This document shows, in pieces, positions 11,681-24,240 of a stretch of 64,000 bases of DNA. The position numbers and the translations under genes were made by a program. The notes beneath the pieces are model-generated. The model had not been told where the DNA came from. It worked only from the letters and a program-made list of their open reading frames with translations, and searched no databases. Each line of letters begins with the position of its first letter. Positions within the stretch are counted from its first letter, which is position 1. Origin of the DNA: Euryodendron excelsum (taxonomy: Eukaryota > Streptophyta > Magnoliopsida > Ericales > Pentaphylacaceae); NCBI GenBank assembly GCA_033060915.1, contig CM065383.1, positions 16,824,501-16,888,500 of the forward strand. The letters are read 5' to 3'.

Positions 11681-14340
11681 TGGAAGATGGTTTTGAAAGG
11701 TGGTTTTGTACATTTTTTAAAAGGTTTTTAGAAAACAAATCATGTTATGCAAAGGACTTTGGTAGACAACTCTTTTAAAGATCATTTTCATGAAAATTTG
11801 ACTCTAGCCAAGGATATGGTTTATATGGTTGGTGCTTGAAAACTGTTCCGAAGAGGGTTTTCTTAGGACCATTATAACCTTTATCTTAAAAAGAGTAGGA
11901 ATTCCAAAAATCAATACAATGATGACAACTTTTTGAAAAACCATTTTTAATGCAAAGATGGAGAGAATGAACTTTTAAAAACCATCTTCAAGAAGAAGAT
12001 TTTGGAAACCATTTTTCAAAGAAAACTATTTTAACAAGTTAGGGTTCCTTTGGCCAATACAAAAGGAAGACCACCCAAGAAAGGGTTCCATGGGGCCATT
12101 CTAACTCCTAAACTTAAGAGAATAGAAATCTTAGAAATCAAAGAGTTTAAAAATCATTTTGTGCAAGAGTAAAAAGAGAAGGGAAATATTCTAACAATTT
12201 AGGGCTCCTATGGCCAATATAAAAGAGAGACCACTTATGAAAGGGTTCCATAGGGCTATTCTAACAACTAAACTTGAGAGAGAAATCTTGGAAATTAGAG
12301 AGTTTGTAAAGCATTTTTATGCAAATTGGAATGCAAGGGTGCAAAAATGTGAGTTAGGGTTTAATGGGGGAATTTTCTAAGACATGATTTTCTAGAACTT
12401 CATTCTAAGCTTCAAAGGACCAACTTTTAGAACCGTCTTGAAGGGGATATGGAGCTTGAAAATGGCATGTAAATAAGAATAATGTAAGTTTTGAAATACA
12501 TGGTTATAAACATGAAAATAAAGCCAAGCACATGAGACATGAACAAGATAGCAATATGCAAGGGGGTCATGAATTCATACAAGGCTTTAGGCTACACCAC
12601 ATAATCAATGGGTTCTAAGGCCATACCATCTTAAAGTAGGCTAGTGGGAGATCCCCCTACACAGTGGCTCTCACTAACTTTCCCCTAGGCATGAACTAAG
12701 AGTCCTCTTGCTTCAAACATGCAAGAAAGGGGGGTAGAAGATGGAGATTAAAATAGAGAATAGCCCAAGTAAGCTAGGAGGGAGAAGAGAGGAGTGGGGG
12801 AAGATAAGAATATAAAAGAAATACCACCTTTTGCTTTCAATACACTTGCAATCTTCTATAAATATCTTGACTTGAGCTTGGATAGCTGTAGGTGTGCTTG
12901 AAGGGCTGAAATGAGGTGTTCTATGGTATGAAAGGCTATGTAGGTAAAGTGTATGGGTGTTAGGGGGAGGTGGAATCTAGCCTAAGTGTTTGAGGTGTGG
13001 GATGTATATAGGAATTCGAGGTTCTGGAGTAGTTTTTACAAAGCTTCGCTATCAATTTTGATTCTGAAATATGCAAAGAGGGAGGCCTGTATTTATAGGC
13101 AATCTGGGAGAAGCCTAACGCATATGGCACATGTGCCAATATTGTTCCATTTCCAGAATACCACGTGACACCCATTGTACTGGATAAATCTTGACTGTTA
13201 ATTGAAATTTGGTCGATCTTATCAAAATTTGGGCATATGTAGCATATGCTCCATCACCGGGAGTGTTCGTTTGAACTTTGCCTCGATAATTAAGCCAACC
13301 GAGAAGGTTTCGAACGAATAGGTTGCATCCACGGTGTTCTCATAGGATTTCTCGTGAACTTTCGTGCTTTCGAAAAGTTTGAATAGTGTTCGGAAGTGTG
13401 AGATATCGTCTCAGGATGTGTGCATAAAATCGCATCCGCAAAGCATCTGTGATACGCTATGTGGGGGTTCAAAAGTGGTTGTTTGTGTGTAGCATGATAG
13501 AGGCCTTCGGGAAGCGATCTCTTCGATAGGACCGTACCGATGGAAAGTACTTCGGAAATACTTTCGAAAATTTCTCAAGTCGTTTGACTATGCATTATAA
13601 TTAGGGAATTGGAAAAAAAGTCAATCTTGGTGAAGCGTCTATGAGACGCTCCAAGGGTGGCTGAAACTAGTAGTTTAAGAGCCACGCTATAAGTGACTTC
13701 GGGGAGCGATCTATCTGATCGAGCCGTATCGATGGAAAGACCCATGAATGAGATTTTGGGGATTCCCTGGTTTACGCATTTCTCAAGTTATTTGACGGTG
13801 CGTTATAACCAGGGGATCGGGAGAAAAGACAATTTTGGCAGAGTGTTTGCGAGACGCTCCAGGAAACTTTTATTGAGTCAGGGGTGTTTAGCATTGTGAG
13901 ATCCTCTTTAGGTTAAACAGGGGTCTATGTCTAAGCCCGCTGTTCAAAATTCTGGGACCAGTGCTGTTTTTGGGGAGTGTTCGGGTTGTTAGGGAAAAAA
14001 TAGTCATTTTGGCCGGGTTTGGTTGAAAATGGCCAGGAATGGATCAGAGTGTTATGCTAAGCGTGCCAGGTCATTCACTGGTGATCCCAGGGGAGTCTTT
14101 CACTACTTGGTGGGATTTGGGCAGTGTTGGGGCATTTAGGGGCGAAACAGTCATTTTGATCAAAGTTAGCCGGAATGAAACCGGAATTGAACCGAATGGC
14201 GTGCGAAATACGCCTAACTACTTAATAGTACTTTGGAAGGGTGAACTTACCATTTTGAGGAATTTTTAACTTTTTCAAAACGTGCCTGGAGGCTTAAGGG
14301 GCAGGTTTGGTCATTTTTCACCAAGTCGGGCTAGCAGACG

Positions 14341-14760
14341 CCCGTTTTGAGTTAGGTGTTAGTTCCCGAGACCACTCGGTCTCAAAAAACTACCTGTGTG
14401 ATGTTGGTCACTGAGACCGCCAGGTCTCAAAGAGCTACCTGTAGGGTGGTGTTGGTTTTTGAAAACGCCTAGTCTTAGAAAAGCTACCTGTGAGGGTGGT
14501 GTTGGTTTCTAAGGATGCCTGGTCTTAAAAAGCTACCTGTGAGGGTAGTGTTGGTCTCTGAGAATACCTGGTCTCGGAGAACTACCAAATGAAAGACATT
14601 CTATATTGGCGGGCTAGCAGGCGCTAGAAGTGAACCGTTTGAAATTTGATAAGGTGTTGGTCCCCGATATCGCTCGATCTCGGGAAGCTACCTAAATGAT
14701 GTTGGTTCCCGAGACTACCCAGTCTTAGAAAACTATCTGGAATGCCTAGGGACATGATGA
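14341..14760. repeat. Tandem array of about 60-bp units with GGTCTC...CTACCTG
   Basis: Seven or so imperfect units share GTTGGTxxCTGAGA, CCTGGTCTCA and AGCTACCTGTGAGGG words. The array lies close to the 5' end of the minus-strand LTR, in U3. The LTR at 56422-61702 has a different array (GAGTAGCGGAAATACTC) in the comparable position, so this segment turns over quickly within the family. Confidence 0.75.
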
Positions 14761-15339
14761 TGTGTATGGATTCAGATGGGCTTTATGGGTCCAAGAAGAG
14801 ACTAGTTGACTGGATTGGAGTTTTAAAGACCTGTCATGGGCTTGTGTGTATTGTGCTGTTTGAAAAGTAGGTCCGGTCGGGCCAGAGATTGCCGAGCGGG
14901 CAAAAATGGGGTGCTTACAATCTTGATTTCTAGAAGTTTTGCTCTCTTGAATATTAAGGTTGAAATGGTCTCATGGAGTCCTCCTAGGAGTGATTTCCTT
15001 TAAATCCACCATATGAACCTTTATTTATTGGAGTGGTTTTCAAAATCTTAAAGTTGATTTTCCAAAACCTTCCTTTCCAAAATCAATTTTCAAAAGATCA
15101 TACTCTTTAATTTTCAAGTTATCAAAACAATTTATTCAATGTTAATTTTCATAAGTTTTGTTTTCTTGAGTTAGTGGGTGAAATGATTCTATATCAACCA
15201 TAAGATCCTAACACTCACTTGAGTGGCTCTCATAAAATGGTTTTCAAAAAACTTACTTTCAAGTTTCATGCATAAAATCACCTTTCCAAAACCACTAAGT
15301 CCAAACCTTAGTTTAAAACCACTTTTCAAAACCACCCTC

Positions 15340-15545
15340 CAACCTAAGGTTAACTTGACCATAGTAGTCCAACCTTAGTTCAACCAAACTCTAGGTTAAC
15401 CTAACCTTAGTTTGTTAACCCTAGGTCACCTTAACCCTAGGTTAACCTAACCTTAGTTAGTTAACTTTAGTCTAACCTAACCCTAGTTAGCCAACCCGTT
15501 AACCTAACCCGAGTTAGTTAACCTTAAGTCTATCCAACCTAGGTT
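15340..15545. repeat. Tandem AACCTAACCTTAG/GGTTAACC repeats in the giant LTR
   Basis: This is the reverse-complement counterpart of the array at 11514-11680. Imperfect units contain TAGGTTAACCTAACCTTAGTT and CCCTAGGTCACCTTAACC words. The array lies just left of the nested solo LTR. Confidence 0.7.
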
Positions 15546-15594
15546 GGTAAGTTTCAAGGCTCTAAGTCAAAGACCTCTTTTCAAATGATCTTTC

Positions 15595-16897
15595 TGTTAG
15601 AGATTTATACTAAAAGACATGCTTTGTGTAATGGCTTTAGTATTTAGTAATAAATTAGTTATTCCATTTTAATGAGAATCTTTATGAGGAATGTTTGCAT
15701 TGCGTTATTTATTTAATGATTATGCATGTATATCTCGTATTCTATATAATAGATGATTTGGTGTGTAGAATACGGCTTATATACGGAAGATCAGATCATC
15801 GGTTCTTACGGAATATGAGCTTATCGTTCACAGTCTTAGATGGAACTGGACACACCATTAGTAGGACTGTAGCACAAGGTTTTAATAGGTCTATCTTGAC
15901 TATAGGGTATGGTATAGTTCTAACTCCTTATACTAGTATACTTTGTGTGTATTAAACAAGACCGTGTTGAGGTAATTATTTTTATACTGACTATATGAAA
16001 CAATTAATACCTCATGATTATTATGAGTGCTTATGCTCTTAATCCTAATATAATAAATAGACACTTGCATGTAGTGTTTATTATTTTGATTCACAGAAGA
16101 GTGAGATTCTTTGTGGGTCAATAAACTCAGTGAGTTGGACAATAACATTACGTGTATGGTGAATATTAAATATTGATGGAATCCACGTCCCCGTATAGGG
16201 ATTGATGATACCCCCTTGAGGAAGCTTATAAGTTTTGATTATGTCAAACCCTACAGATGGATTATGAATCTGACATATCAAATAAGCTAAGTGGAAGATC
16301 TCAACGAATTAAATAAGTCTATTAAATTTAATTGTCAGTAATTTAATTTAATAGATGGGTATCTGTAATCTTAACGTGGGGAGATAAATAAGTATTTAAT
16401 AATATGGAGCTCGAAGTATAATTCCTAGTATGACAGGGAGTACAATTATAATTTATTAGTGGTATAAATTATAATTTACATAAATAAGGATCAATCCTAG
16501 TTGAATTAGGTATCCTTATTTGCGTAGGAAGCCCTAGTTATATTAATCTTATGGTCCCTGTTATAACCTCTATATATACGTACTTTAAGAACAGCTAGGG
16601 TTACACTTGCTCATGATTGAGAAATATACGTTTTTGTGAGGAAGAGAAACCTTAGTAGCTGCGAGCCCACGCTCTCTTAAGTAAAGCGTATACGAGGGAT
16701 ACAGCAAAAGTCCGAAAGTTGAGTTCGAGCAGTTGATTTATGCTTGTTGTTATTACTTGTTATTCGTGATCAAACTAGAGAGATCTTGAAAATATAATTC
16801 CAATCACGTAGATTAGGCTATACTAATCAAATCAAAATTTTTGGTAGTATTCGTATGCACTATAGCCAGGTCGTAGAAAATTCCGCAGTCCCCAACA
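15595..16897 (+). mobile_element. Solo LTR of an unassigned LTR retrotransposon
   Basis: The sequence starts TGTTAGAGATTTATAC and ends GCAGTCCCCAACA, 1,303 bp, inside the giant LTR. Flanks CTTTC (15590-15594) and CCTTC (16898-16902) form a 5-bp target duplication with one mismatch. A TATA box CTCTATATATACG near 16566 gives plus orientation. No coding domain is seen. The ends and size suit a copia-type LTR, but the superfamily is not proven. Confidence 0.75.
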
Positions 16898-19320
16898 CCT
16901 TCAACCCAAAAACCATCCTATTCTCTTAAGATTTCAAGAATCAACTCCAAAATCTTTTCAAATATTCCCACACTCTATCCTTAAAAAATGCTTTCAAGTG
17001 GTTTTCTTAAACTTGTCTCAATTAAAATGGCTAGACACTTAACACTTTCAAAAAACTATTTTCAAAAATGTTTTCAAAAACTCACAACCCTAAAGTGTTC
17101 TTAACCTTTTATGGTTAGGGATTCCAAGGAAATGTGATACATTAAATGTAACCCTCAAGGTGGTCCATATTAGGGTTCCAAAACCCTAAGTGTTTTCAAA
17201 AACTCTTTTTAAAAATAATCTTCAAACATCACTTTCTTAAAGCAACCTTAATCTTTCCATGTTAGGATTTCTCAAGTGTGAGTGAGACATTCAAGAAGGG
17301 TTCTATAACCCTAAAATTTTAAAGAACCAAAGAGAAGTCTCTAGCCCCTTTTTTCAAACATGTCTTCAAAACTCATTGTCTTAAAGGAGTTCAGTTCTTC
17401 AATGATTAATCTCTTAAGTGATGAAACATTAAACAAGCCTTTCATAAGGTATTCAAAACTACTTTCAAAAACTTTTCGAAGACAAGTTTATTAAAGTACT
17501 TCCAGCCCAAACTCTATCTCCAAAGTTTTCAAAACAAGACCTCAAAAAATTTTCAAAACTCTCATGAATTAATTCCAAAAGTATTTAAAATCAACTTCAA
17601 TCCCAATTTCAAAAACATTTCAAACATCTCAAGTCCTATTTTAAAAGCATTCCTCTAAACTCTCAAGTTCTCTCTTTCTAAAGACCTCAAAGTGTCTTCA
17701 AAACTTTTCAAAGGCTTCAATGCATCTTCAAAATTTCCAAAGGTCCTAATGTTCCTATTTTTCAAAATTAGACCCTAATGTGTCTCTCCAAATTAAGATT
17801 CCAATGTGTTTCAAAACTTTCCAATGGCCTTAATGTGCCTCTTTTCTATCGGGCCCTTGCCCAAAACTACGAATGAACTGATTCTCGCCAAATGAGATAT
17901 GTAGGTAACCTAAAATGGTGCGATCATAACCCTTATTTCAACCCAAGTTCCCTTTTTAAAAATTTTCATCGATTCAAATTTTCCATTTTTTATCCCTTCA
18001 AAACTTTTATGTTTTCAAACATTTATTCTTAAAACTTGCATCATGCATCATTCATCTAAAAGGAATGACCAAATTCCGTTTTCAAAATTTTAAAGTGGAT
18101 ATTAAGTGAATAATAGTAACCGGTTATTCAAGTGAATAAATAAAGGGTTATTAGACATGTAGGTATCAAAAGGGCGTGGTAGAATGATGATTTTAGGATA
18201 TCTTCCCTACACGTAACCAACCCTCGAATCATAAATTTTTGTTTTCAAAAGACTAAAATGGGGTTACTTTCAAAAAGGGCTTAAAACTTTCAAAGGTTAC
18301 TAAACAACCTAATTTCTTAAAAACCCTCCCTTAACGATGTTTTTCAAAACTTTTTTTTCTAAAAATCTTAAGTGTAATCTCTAGATTACACTTAATTTTA
18401 GGTGACCTAACTCACCTTAATCAAGTTAGGTAGCGACTTCTATTTTTTCAAATAAGCCCCTTAAAGCCCTTAATCAAATCAATTTCAAGTTCAAACCTAG
18501 TTGCACTCGTCCTTCTAAGAGGACGAGTTCTAACAAGAGAGCACCGTACTTTTTTCTGAGCCGAAAAAACTTAGTCCAAAAACCAGGGTGCGACAAATTT
18601 AAATAAAATGAAGAAAATATAGAGTATATATAGACACTAAGGTGCTTTTTAGAAAAAAATCACCACCCAATCAATGTCTTCCAACGATCACAACTATTCA
18701 ATATAAATACTAAATTTTAATTCGAATAACTATAATAAAATAAGACCGTGTATGGATATGTCTAACACTTTGAAGCCAATTTTTCATTCACTCATTTATG
18801 GCTCAAAGTTAATGAAAACACAAAATTTTTTTCAACAATCCCCACATGAATGAGATTGACTGATGAAATGCAAATGAAGATGCTCACACAAAAGAGAGTA
18901 CTATTGGAAACTTACCGCACCAGAATGGGTGGCTTTTGGCTTTGAAGCTTCCTAGTGAAATACTATTGAATTTATTTGGCTAACCAGTAAATATGATATC
19001 TTAAACTGTTCAGCTTTTTGTATAAATCAAGACAATAGTATTCACACAGTTCCTTTCTGGTTGCAATTTGATTATCATGATTGTGTTCATTTTGACCCTG
19101 AATAACGCCTGGTATTTTCATGAGTGCTCTAAAGAATTTAATTTTATAAGTCTTATAAAAGCGGCTCCTTCACACTCATATAGGTTATTTCTAGTTAAGA
19201 GTAACCTGTTATACTCCACTTGAATTTTCAAGATATAAGAATCATTAAAAACATAGTTTATCCTAACATTCGTTGCAGGTTATCACTATTTCATCATCGA
19301 AATGGGTAGTGGAACAAGTT

Positions 19321-21627
19321 TGTTACACTCCCAACCCAATTAGACATTAATTATGTCACATTAGGCGAGGCGCAATTGCACAGGTCACCGTACCTGTGAT
19401 CGACACCTCAACACATACTCGAAAATAAAAGAACGCTGCGGAATATAATAGATAAACAATACAATGAGAAAAAAAAATATAATAAACTCTCTAAGATACA
19501 TCAAAGGAAACCATAAATCATAAATACATTACCAATTAGAAAATAATAAACATCCTTTCAAAATTCTCTACCATTGTACCACATTAAAACATAACACCAA
19601 GACTCGACGTTCCATATAAAACACAACTATGAAATTGAAAATAAGACAATGGAGCTCTCCCAAGCCCCGAGACTTGAAATTCTGACACCAACATGATTGC
19701 CACCACGACAAGAACTAAGACTGCAGTGAGCCGAACACCATCCATTGCTCACTGTCACAAAAGGTCTGTGGGGGCGTGAGCTAAAAGTCAACGTGCTCAC
19801 GATAGATAAATAAATTTATAGAGAATGGTAATAAACACCCACAATGCACACCGGTATAAATAATCAACATATATATCATAGATGCTTCAATGCAATGAAT
19901 GTATTACCCACATGTGCGTGCAATTTTAGATAACGTTGGCCTAATATATCGATGGTGCGTTATCAAGGAATGCCCACACAAGGCATACAATATGGATGAT
20001 ATGCAATGCCACCATAAATATATAATCATCAATGTTTCTACATAACTTCTCATATATATAAATACCAATTTCATCTCATGTATGAACACCTTTAACACCT
20101 CATATGAATTCACCACCACCATACATATAGAAAATAATTAATTCATTCAATATGAATAAGATTATCCTGTCACGATACACACACTACGCCAAAGATCACT
20201 TTTTGATTGATGTTGAAGGATCTTGCTATCCGTTAGCTCCTATTGCCATAACCGTGTTAGTTTAGAAAACCAATATATAATTCATCAAAATAATCGAACA
20301 TAATGGAGATACCCAAAATAAACCATGGAACTAAAATCATGCAGTAAACATGCCATATGATAACCTCAATTACGTTCCCAATGCAATGTAAGAGCTTAAA
20401 AATACCAAAATCCGCTAAGTACTCTAATCTGCCAAAACTGACACCGACCTAATAATCTGAGCATAACTTTGTGAGCTTATATTAAACAATTCCAAATTTT
20501 GGGGACTACAAACTAGACATATCAAAGAGTATTCTTACTAAATTTCACATTTGTTGAACAAGCCTACGTATTTCTTTGATATTTTATAAAACAGGACAGT
20601 GCTGTAGAAACGATAATCCAATTGTAAATAGTCTCTCTTTAAAAGGTTCTTAACATAGATAAATGACATCAAAATGACTTGAAATTAGGTATGTATTATT
20701 ATCCACATTTTTAATAGATACAGTAAACATTTCATAATTTTTGGACCACTCTAACTTGGTCGAATGTTTAGTCAAACCAGGGTTCGCAGATCTGGGTATC
20801 AAAAATATGCAGAAATAGTCTCACAAAACAAATTCATCATAATTCGAAATTACAATATTTTTAAGTGAATCCAAAGCCCAAATTATCATCATAACTCTAA
20901 CTTACAGTTTTCAAAAATTCAGGCACAAATCATATTTTTAGCTAGGGCAAAACATCTCCAAACAGTAGCCTTTTCATAGAGAAGACTCTGTTATGGCAGT
21001 CATGGATGTTTCTAAGTTTTTATCATGGAAGATTTCACCTCCATCCTCCTTCTTCCATGGCATGACTCATACAAGATGCAATAATTAGAGAAAACAAGAT
21101 AAAACAAGCATGACACTCACCTTAGATAAGGAAAACAAAGTGCAAGAAAGCTTCCTTAAGTTTTTCCCCTTCTTCTTCTTCTTCCTCTTTTCCACCGATT
21201 CCTCCTTCTCTCTCCAAGCTTCTCTCTCTCTATAATTCTATATATCTCTCTCCCATCATGCTAAGCCACTCGCCCCTACAATTCTTGTTTTTTTCTTTCT
21301 TTTTTTTCTTCTTTTGCCTCCTTGTTCCCTCTTGTCTTCATTCTCTCTTTCTCTCCACCGACAATCCCCCATCTTCTCACTTCACTTCAATAAAGCCAAT
21401 ATAGATACAATAGTGTATCTCACACCCTTAGGTATCCTATGCACCCACTCACTAATGACTCACCACTCAACTTACCATCTAACTTACCACTAATGAAATG
21501 ACACACGTGGCACACACAATTTATAATTAAATATGCAATAGATGTAAATTAAAGCAAATAAACTAATTCAACTAATTTTAATATGCAATTCAACTAATCG
21601 TGAAAAATATAAGATTAGAGTTTCACA
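19321..21627 (-). mobile_element. Solo LTR, probably Ty3/gypsy, inserted in the old copia element
   Basis: The plus strand runs from TGTTACACTCCCAACCC to GAGTTTCACA, 2,307 bp, with a perfect duplication AAGTT (19316-19320 and 21628-21632). The interrupted copia sequence resumes exactly after it, as the uninterrupted relative at about 41985-42010 shows. On the minus strand the LTR reads TGTGAAACTC...GGGAGTGTAACA, with a TATATAG box near 21245 followed by a purine-rich GAGAGAAGAAGAAGAAG leader. An ending in GTGTAACA suggests a chromovirus-type gypsy LTR (inference). No coding domain is present. Confidence 0.8.
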
Positions 21628-21719
21628 AAGTTCCTCAGTGATTTAATTAAGTCACACACAATTCGGTTGTCCCGTTAAACTTAGATCTTGAGATCTCCAG
21701 TCAACTAGGTTAAGTTGCC

Positions 21720-24240
21720 ATAATGGTAACTTTTAAAGTCATAGTCTTTAAGCTCATTTCCCTCAATAAAGAATTTACTTGATCTCTTGCGACCTTTAGT
21801 AAGAGGATTTGCAATATTATCCTTTGACTTGATATATCAATGAATATTATTCCATTCATAAACAATTGTTTTATAGTATAATGTATATGTCATAACTTGT
21901 CATTATAGATATTATTATGTGCCCTTCCTATTATTGATTGACTATTGCAATGTACGCAAATAGCTAACACAAGTTATGGCCACAAGAAATATCTTCTATG
22001 AAATTACGAAGTCACTCAGCTTCTTCACTTACTAGCAATAAATTCAGATTCTATTATGGATATGACTACACATGTTTGGTTAAAGGATTTCCAAAAATAG
22101 TTGCATCTCCAAGGTTAAAGATATATCCCCTTGTGAATTTGGAGCCTTTAGTGTCAGATATCCAATCAGCATCAATATACCATCTCAAGTACATCTAGAT
22201 ATCTTATATAGTACAACCTATAATTTAAGATGTATCTTAAATATTTGAATACCCTAACTATTGCCTTTCAGTGGTATAACCCTAAGTTACTCATATATCT
22301 ACTCAATTTACTAACTAAGTATGTAATAACCGGACAAGTATAGTTCATGATTGACATTAAACTCTCTATTGTCCTAAAATATTCCAAATTAAGATATGCA
22401 GTTTTCGTTATTCTTTAGTGAGATGAAGATTCATATCTATAGATGTTCTCATTAGATTGCTTTCAAACTTATTAAATTTATCAAGTACCTTCTAGATATA
22501 ATATGTCTGTGATAAAACATATTCTCCAAATGTTTTGGTAATTTTAATACTAAATATCACATCTGTAACATCTAGATTTTTCATGTCAAAGTTATTGTTC
22601 AAATTTTTCGTAGTAGTTTTAACGATATCATTATTACTACTAATTATAGTCATATCATTCTCATAAAAACAAACAATGATACATCCATTTGTAGTATCTA
22701 TGACATAGACACATTTGTCACATTCATTTATCATGAATTCATTTGACATCATACCACTGTCAAGCTTTTCATATCATTATTTTGATACTAGTTTTAGTTC
22801 TCTTACACGGACTTAACAAATCTGCATACATTTTTCTTAATACCAGGGACTATAAACCCTTCTAGTTGATCCATAAAAATACCTTCATTTGAATCACCAT
22901 GCAAGAATGGCGTCTTAACATCTATTTGATATATTTTTAGATTGTGCAACGCAGCAAATGCAACTAACATACGAATAAATGTTATTCTTATCAAAGGTGA
23001 ATACGTATCAAATTATTCCGCTCATTCGGTTTGCTTGTAGCCTTTGACTACAAGTCTATCTTATAGTAATCATTTGATCCATCAGCTTTCATCTTCCTCT
23101 TAAAAATTCACTTAAACCCAAAAGGTGTATTGTCAGGTGAAACATCCACTAGTTCTCAATTGTAATTTTGTAAGATGGATTTAATTTCACTATTAATCAC
23201 CTCTTTTTATAAAGGGCCTTTCAGAGAGGATACAACTACTTTGAAACTCTAAGGCACATGTTGTAACAAATGTGTTCGTTGACGAATCATAAGTTCTTTT
23301 AAGAGAACTAGATTCTTGTGCAATTTTATAAGAAAATTCATTCTTGAAGAATGATGCATTTTTAGACTCCACAAAGGTGTTAAGTTAAATAGAAATTTCA
23401 AACTTATAAATAAGGAATCGATATGCGATACTATTACACATAACTTATTAATATACAATCAATGGTCCTATTTCAATTCTTTTAGGGTGAAGTGTCATCT
23501 TAACCAAACACCCCCACACTATAAAGAATTTATAAGAAGGTTATTGACCTTTCTATAATTCATAAAATATTTTACTAAGTTTCTTGTACGGTATCTTGTT
23601 GAGAACATAGTTTACAGAAAGCAATGCTTCCCCCCATAAATTTTGAGATAATTCAGAACTCATCAATATAGCATTCATCATTTCCTTAAGAGTTTGATTC
23701 TTACATTCAGTAATCCCACTTTGCTATGGTGAATAAGATGTAGTAATTTGATGAATAATACTATGTCCAGAACATAGCTAAGCAAATAGTGCTTCATATT
23801 CACTACCTCTATCACTTCTCAATACCTTAATCTTCTTTCTAAGTTAGTTCTCAACCTTATTTATGGAGTGTATAAACATTTCTAATGCTTCAACTTTGCT
23901 CCTCGGCAAATACACATAACAATATCAAGTGCAATCATTAATGAAAATAATAAAATACTTTCTACCACCTCTAGTTTGAACATATCCAAAATTCACACTT
24001 AGTTTTAAAAGTTCAGAACTACTTTCAATTGAATGAAATGGAGTTCCAGTCAATTTCGACTCTACACATGTTTTACATTTATGATTGAAAATTTAAGCAA
24101 TAATATCAAGTTAATCAATATATGCGAAGTATCATAATTAAAATATTTTAATTTATCATGTTATAAATTTAAAAACTCAAGTATATAAGCTATAGATATA
24201 TACTTAGTAATAGTAGAAATAACGCTATTCTACAATAAAT
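21720..24240 (-). pseudogene. Degenerate copia pol (integrase, RT, RNase H) of the old element
   Basis: In minus-strand order, an eroded integrase lies at about 24060-23600, the linker at about 23460-23250, RT motif A (QIDVKTPFLHGDS) at about 22905, the RT motif C region (CFYENDMTII, where YVDD has become YEND) at about 22670, and RNase H remnants down to about 21750. Each piece aligns with the young element at 42068-44560 but is separated by frameshifts and stops. The RT Asp pair is lost. This is a fossil with no coding capacity. Confidence 0.85.

Larger units (their letters stand above)
3585..14919 (-). mobile_element. Giant Ty3/gypsy (Tat/Ogre-like) 5' LTR, split by a nested solo LTR
   Basis: On the minus strand this LTR starts TGTAAGCACCCC at 14919 and ends GCGCGACA at 3585. 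Removing the nested insertion (4715-11290 plus one copy of the CTAAC duplication, 11291-11295) leaves about 4.75 kb, close to the 4.8 and 5.3 kb of the two related solo LTRs in this window. A TATA-like CTATAAATACAG lies near 13090 on the minus strand. It carries a tandem array at about 14341-14760 and a purine-rich degenerate region on the plus strand. A primer-binding site follows its end, so this is a 5' LTR whose element continues leftwards. No target duplication can be tested because the other LTR is not in the window. The right neighbour ATCTT (14920-14924) is the predicted duplication. Confidence 0.75.
14920..18595 (+). mobile_element. 3' part of a third giant gypsy LTR, interrupted
   Basis: The sequence ends GGGTGCGACA at 18595, the same LTR end as the other giant copies in plus orientation, and is followed by AATTT. 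The right LTR of the old copia element aligns through this point (AATTT at 25915-25919), which shows that this LTR inserted into that element's left LTR. The shared block with GACATGTAGGTATC lies near 18155 and the CTCACCTTAATCAAG block near 18410. The left boundary at 14920 is not an LTR start. It coincides with the outer end of the LTR at 3585-14919, so the missing 5' part should lie left of the window. A solo LTR (15595-16897) is nested inside. Confidence 0.75.

Noticed and set aside
14320..14760. CRISPR-like array
   Set aside because: Units are imperfect, directly adjacent and lack unique spacers. The context is a plant LTR.
3585..14919. Plus orientation of this LTR, as a 3' LTR preceded by a polypurine tract
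   Set aside because: The adjacent sequence fits a primer-binding site read on the minus strand, and the TATAAATACAG box is also on the minus strand.
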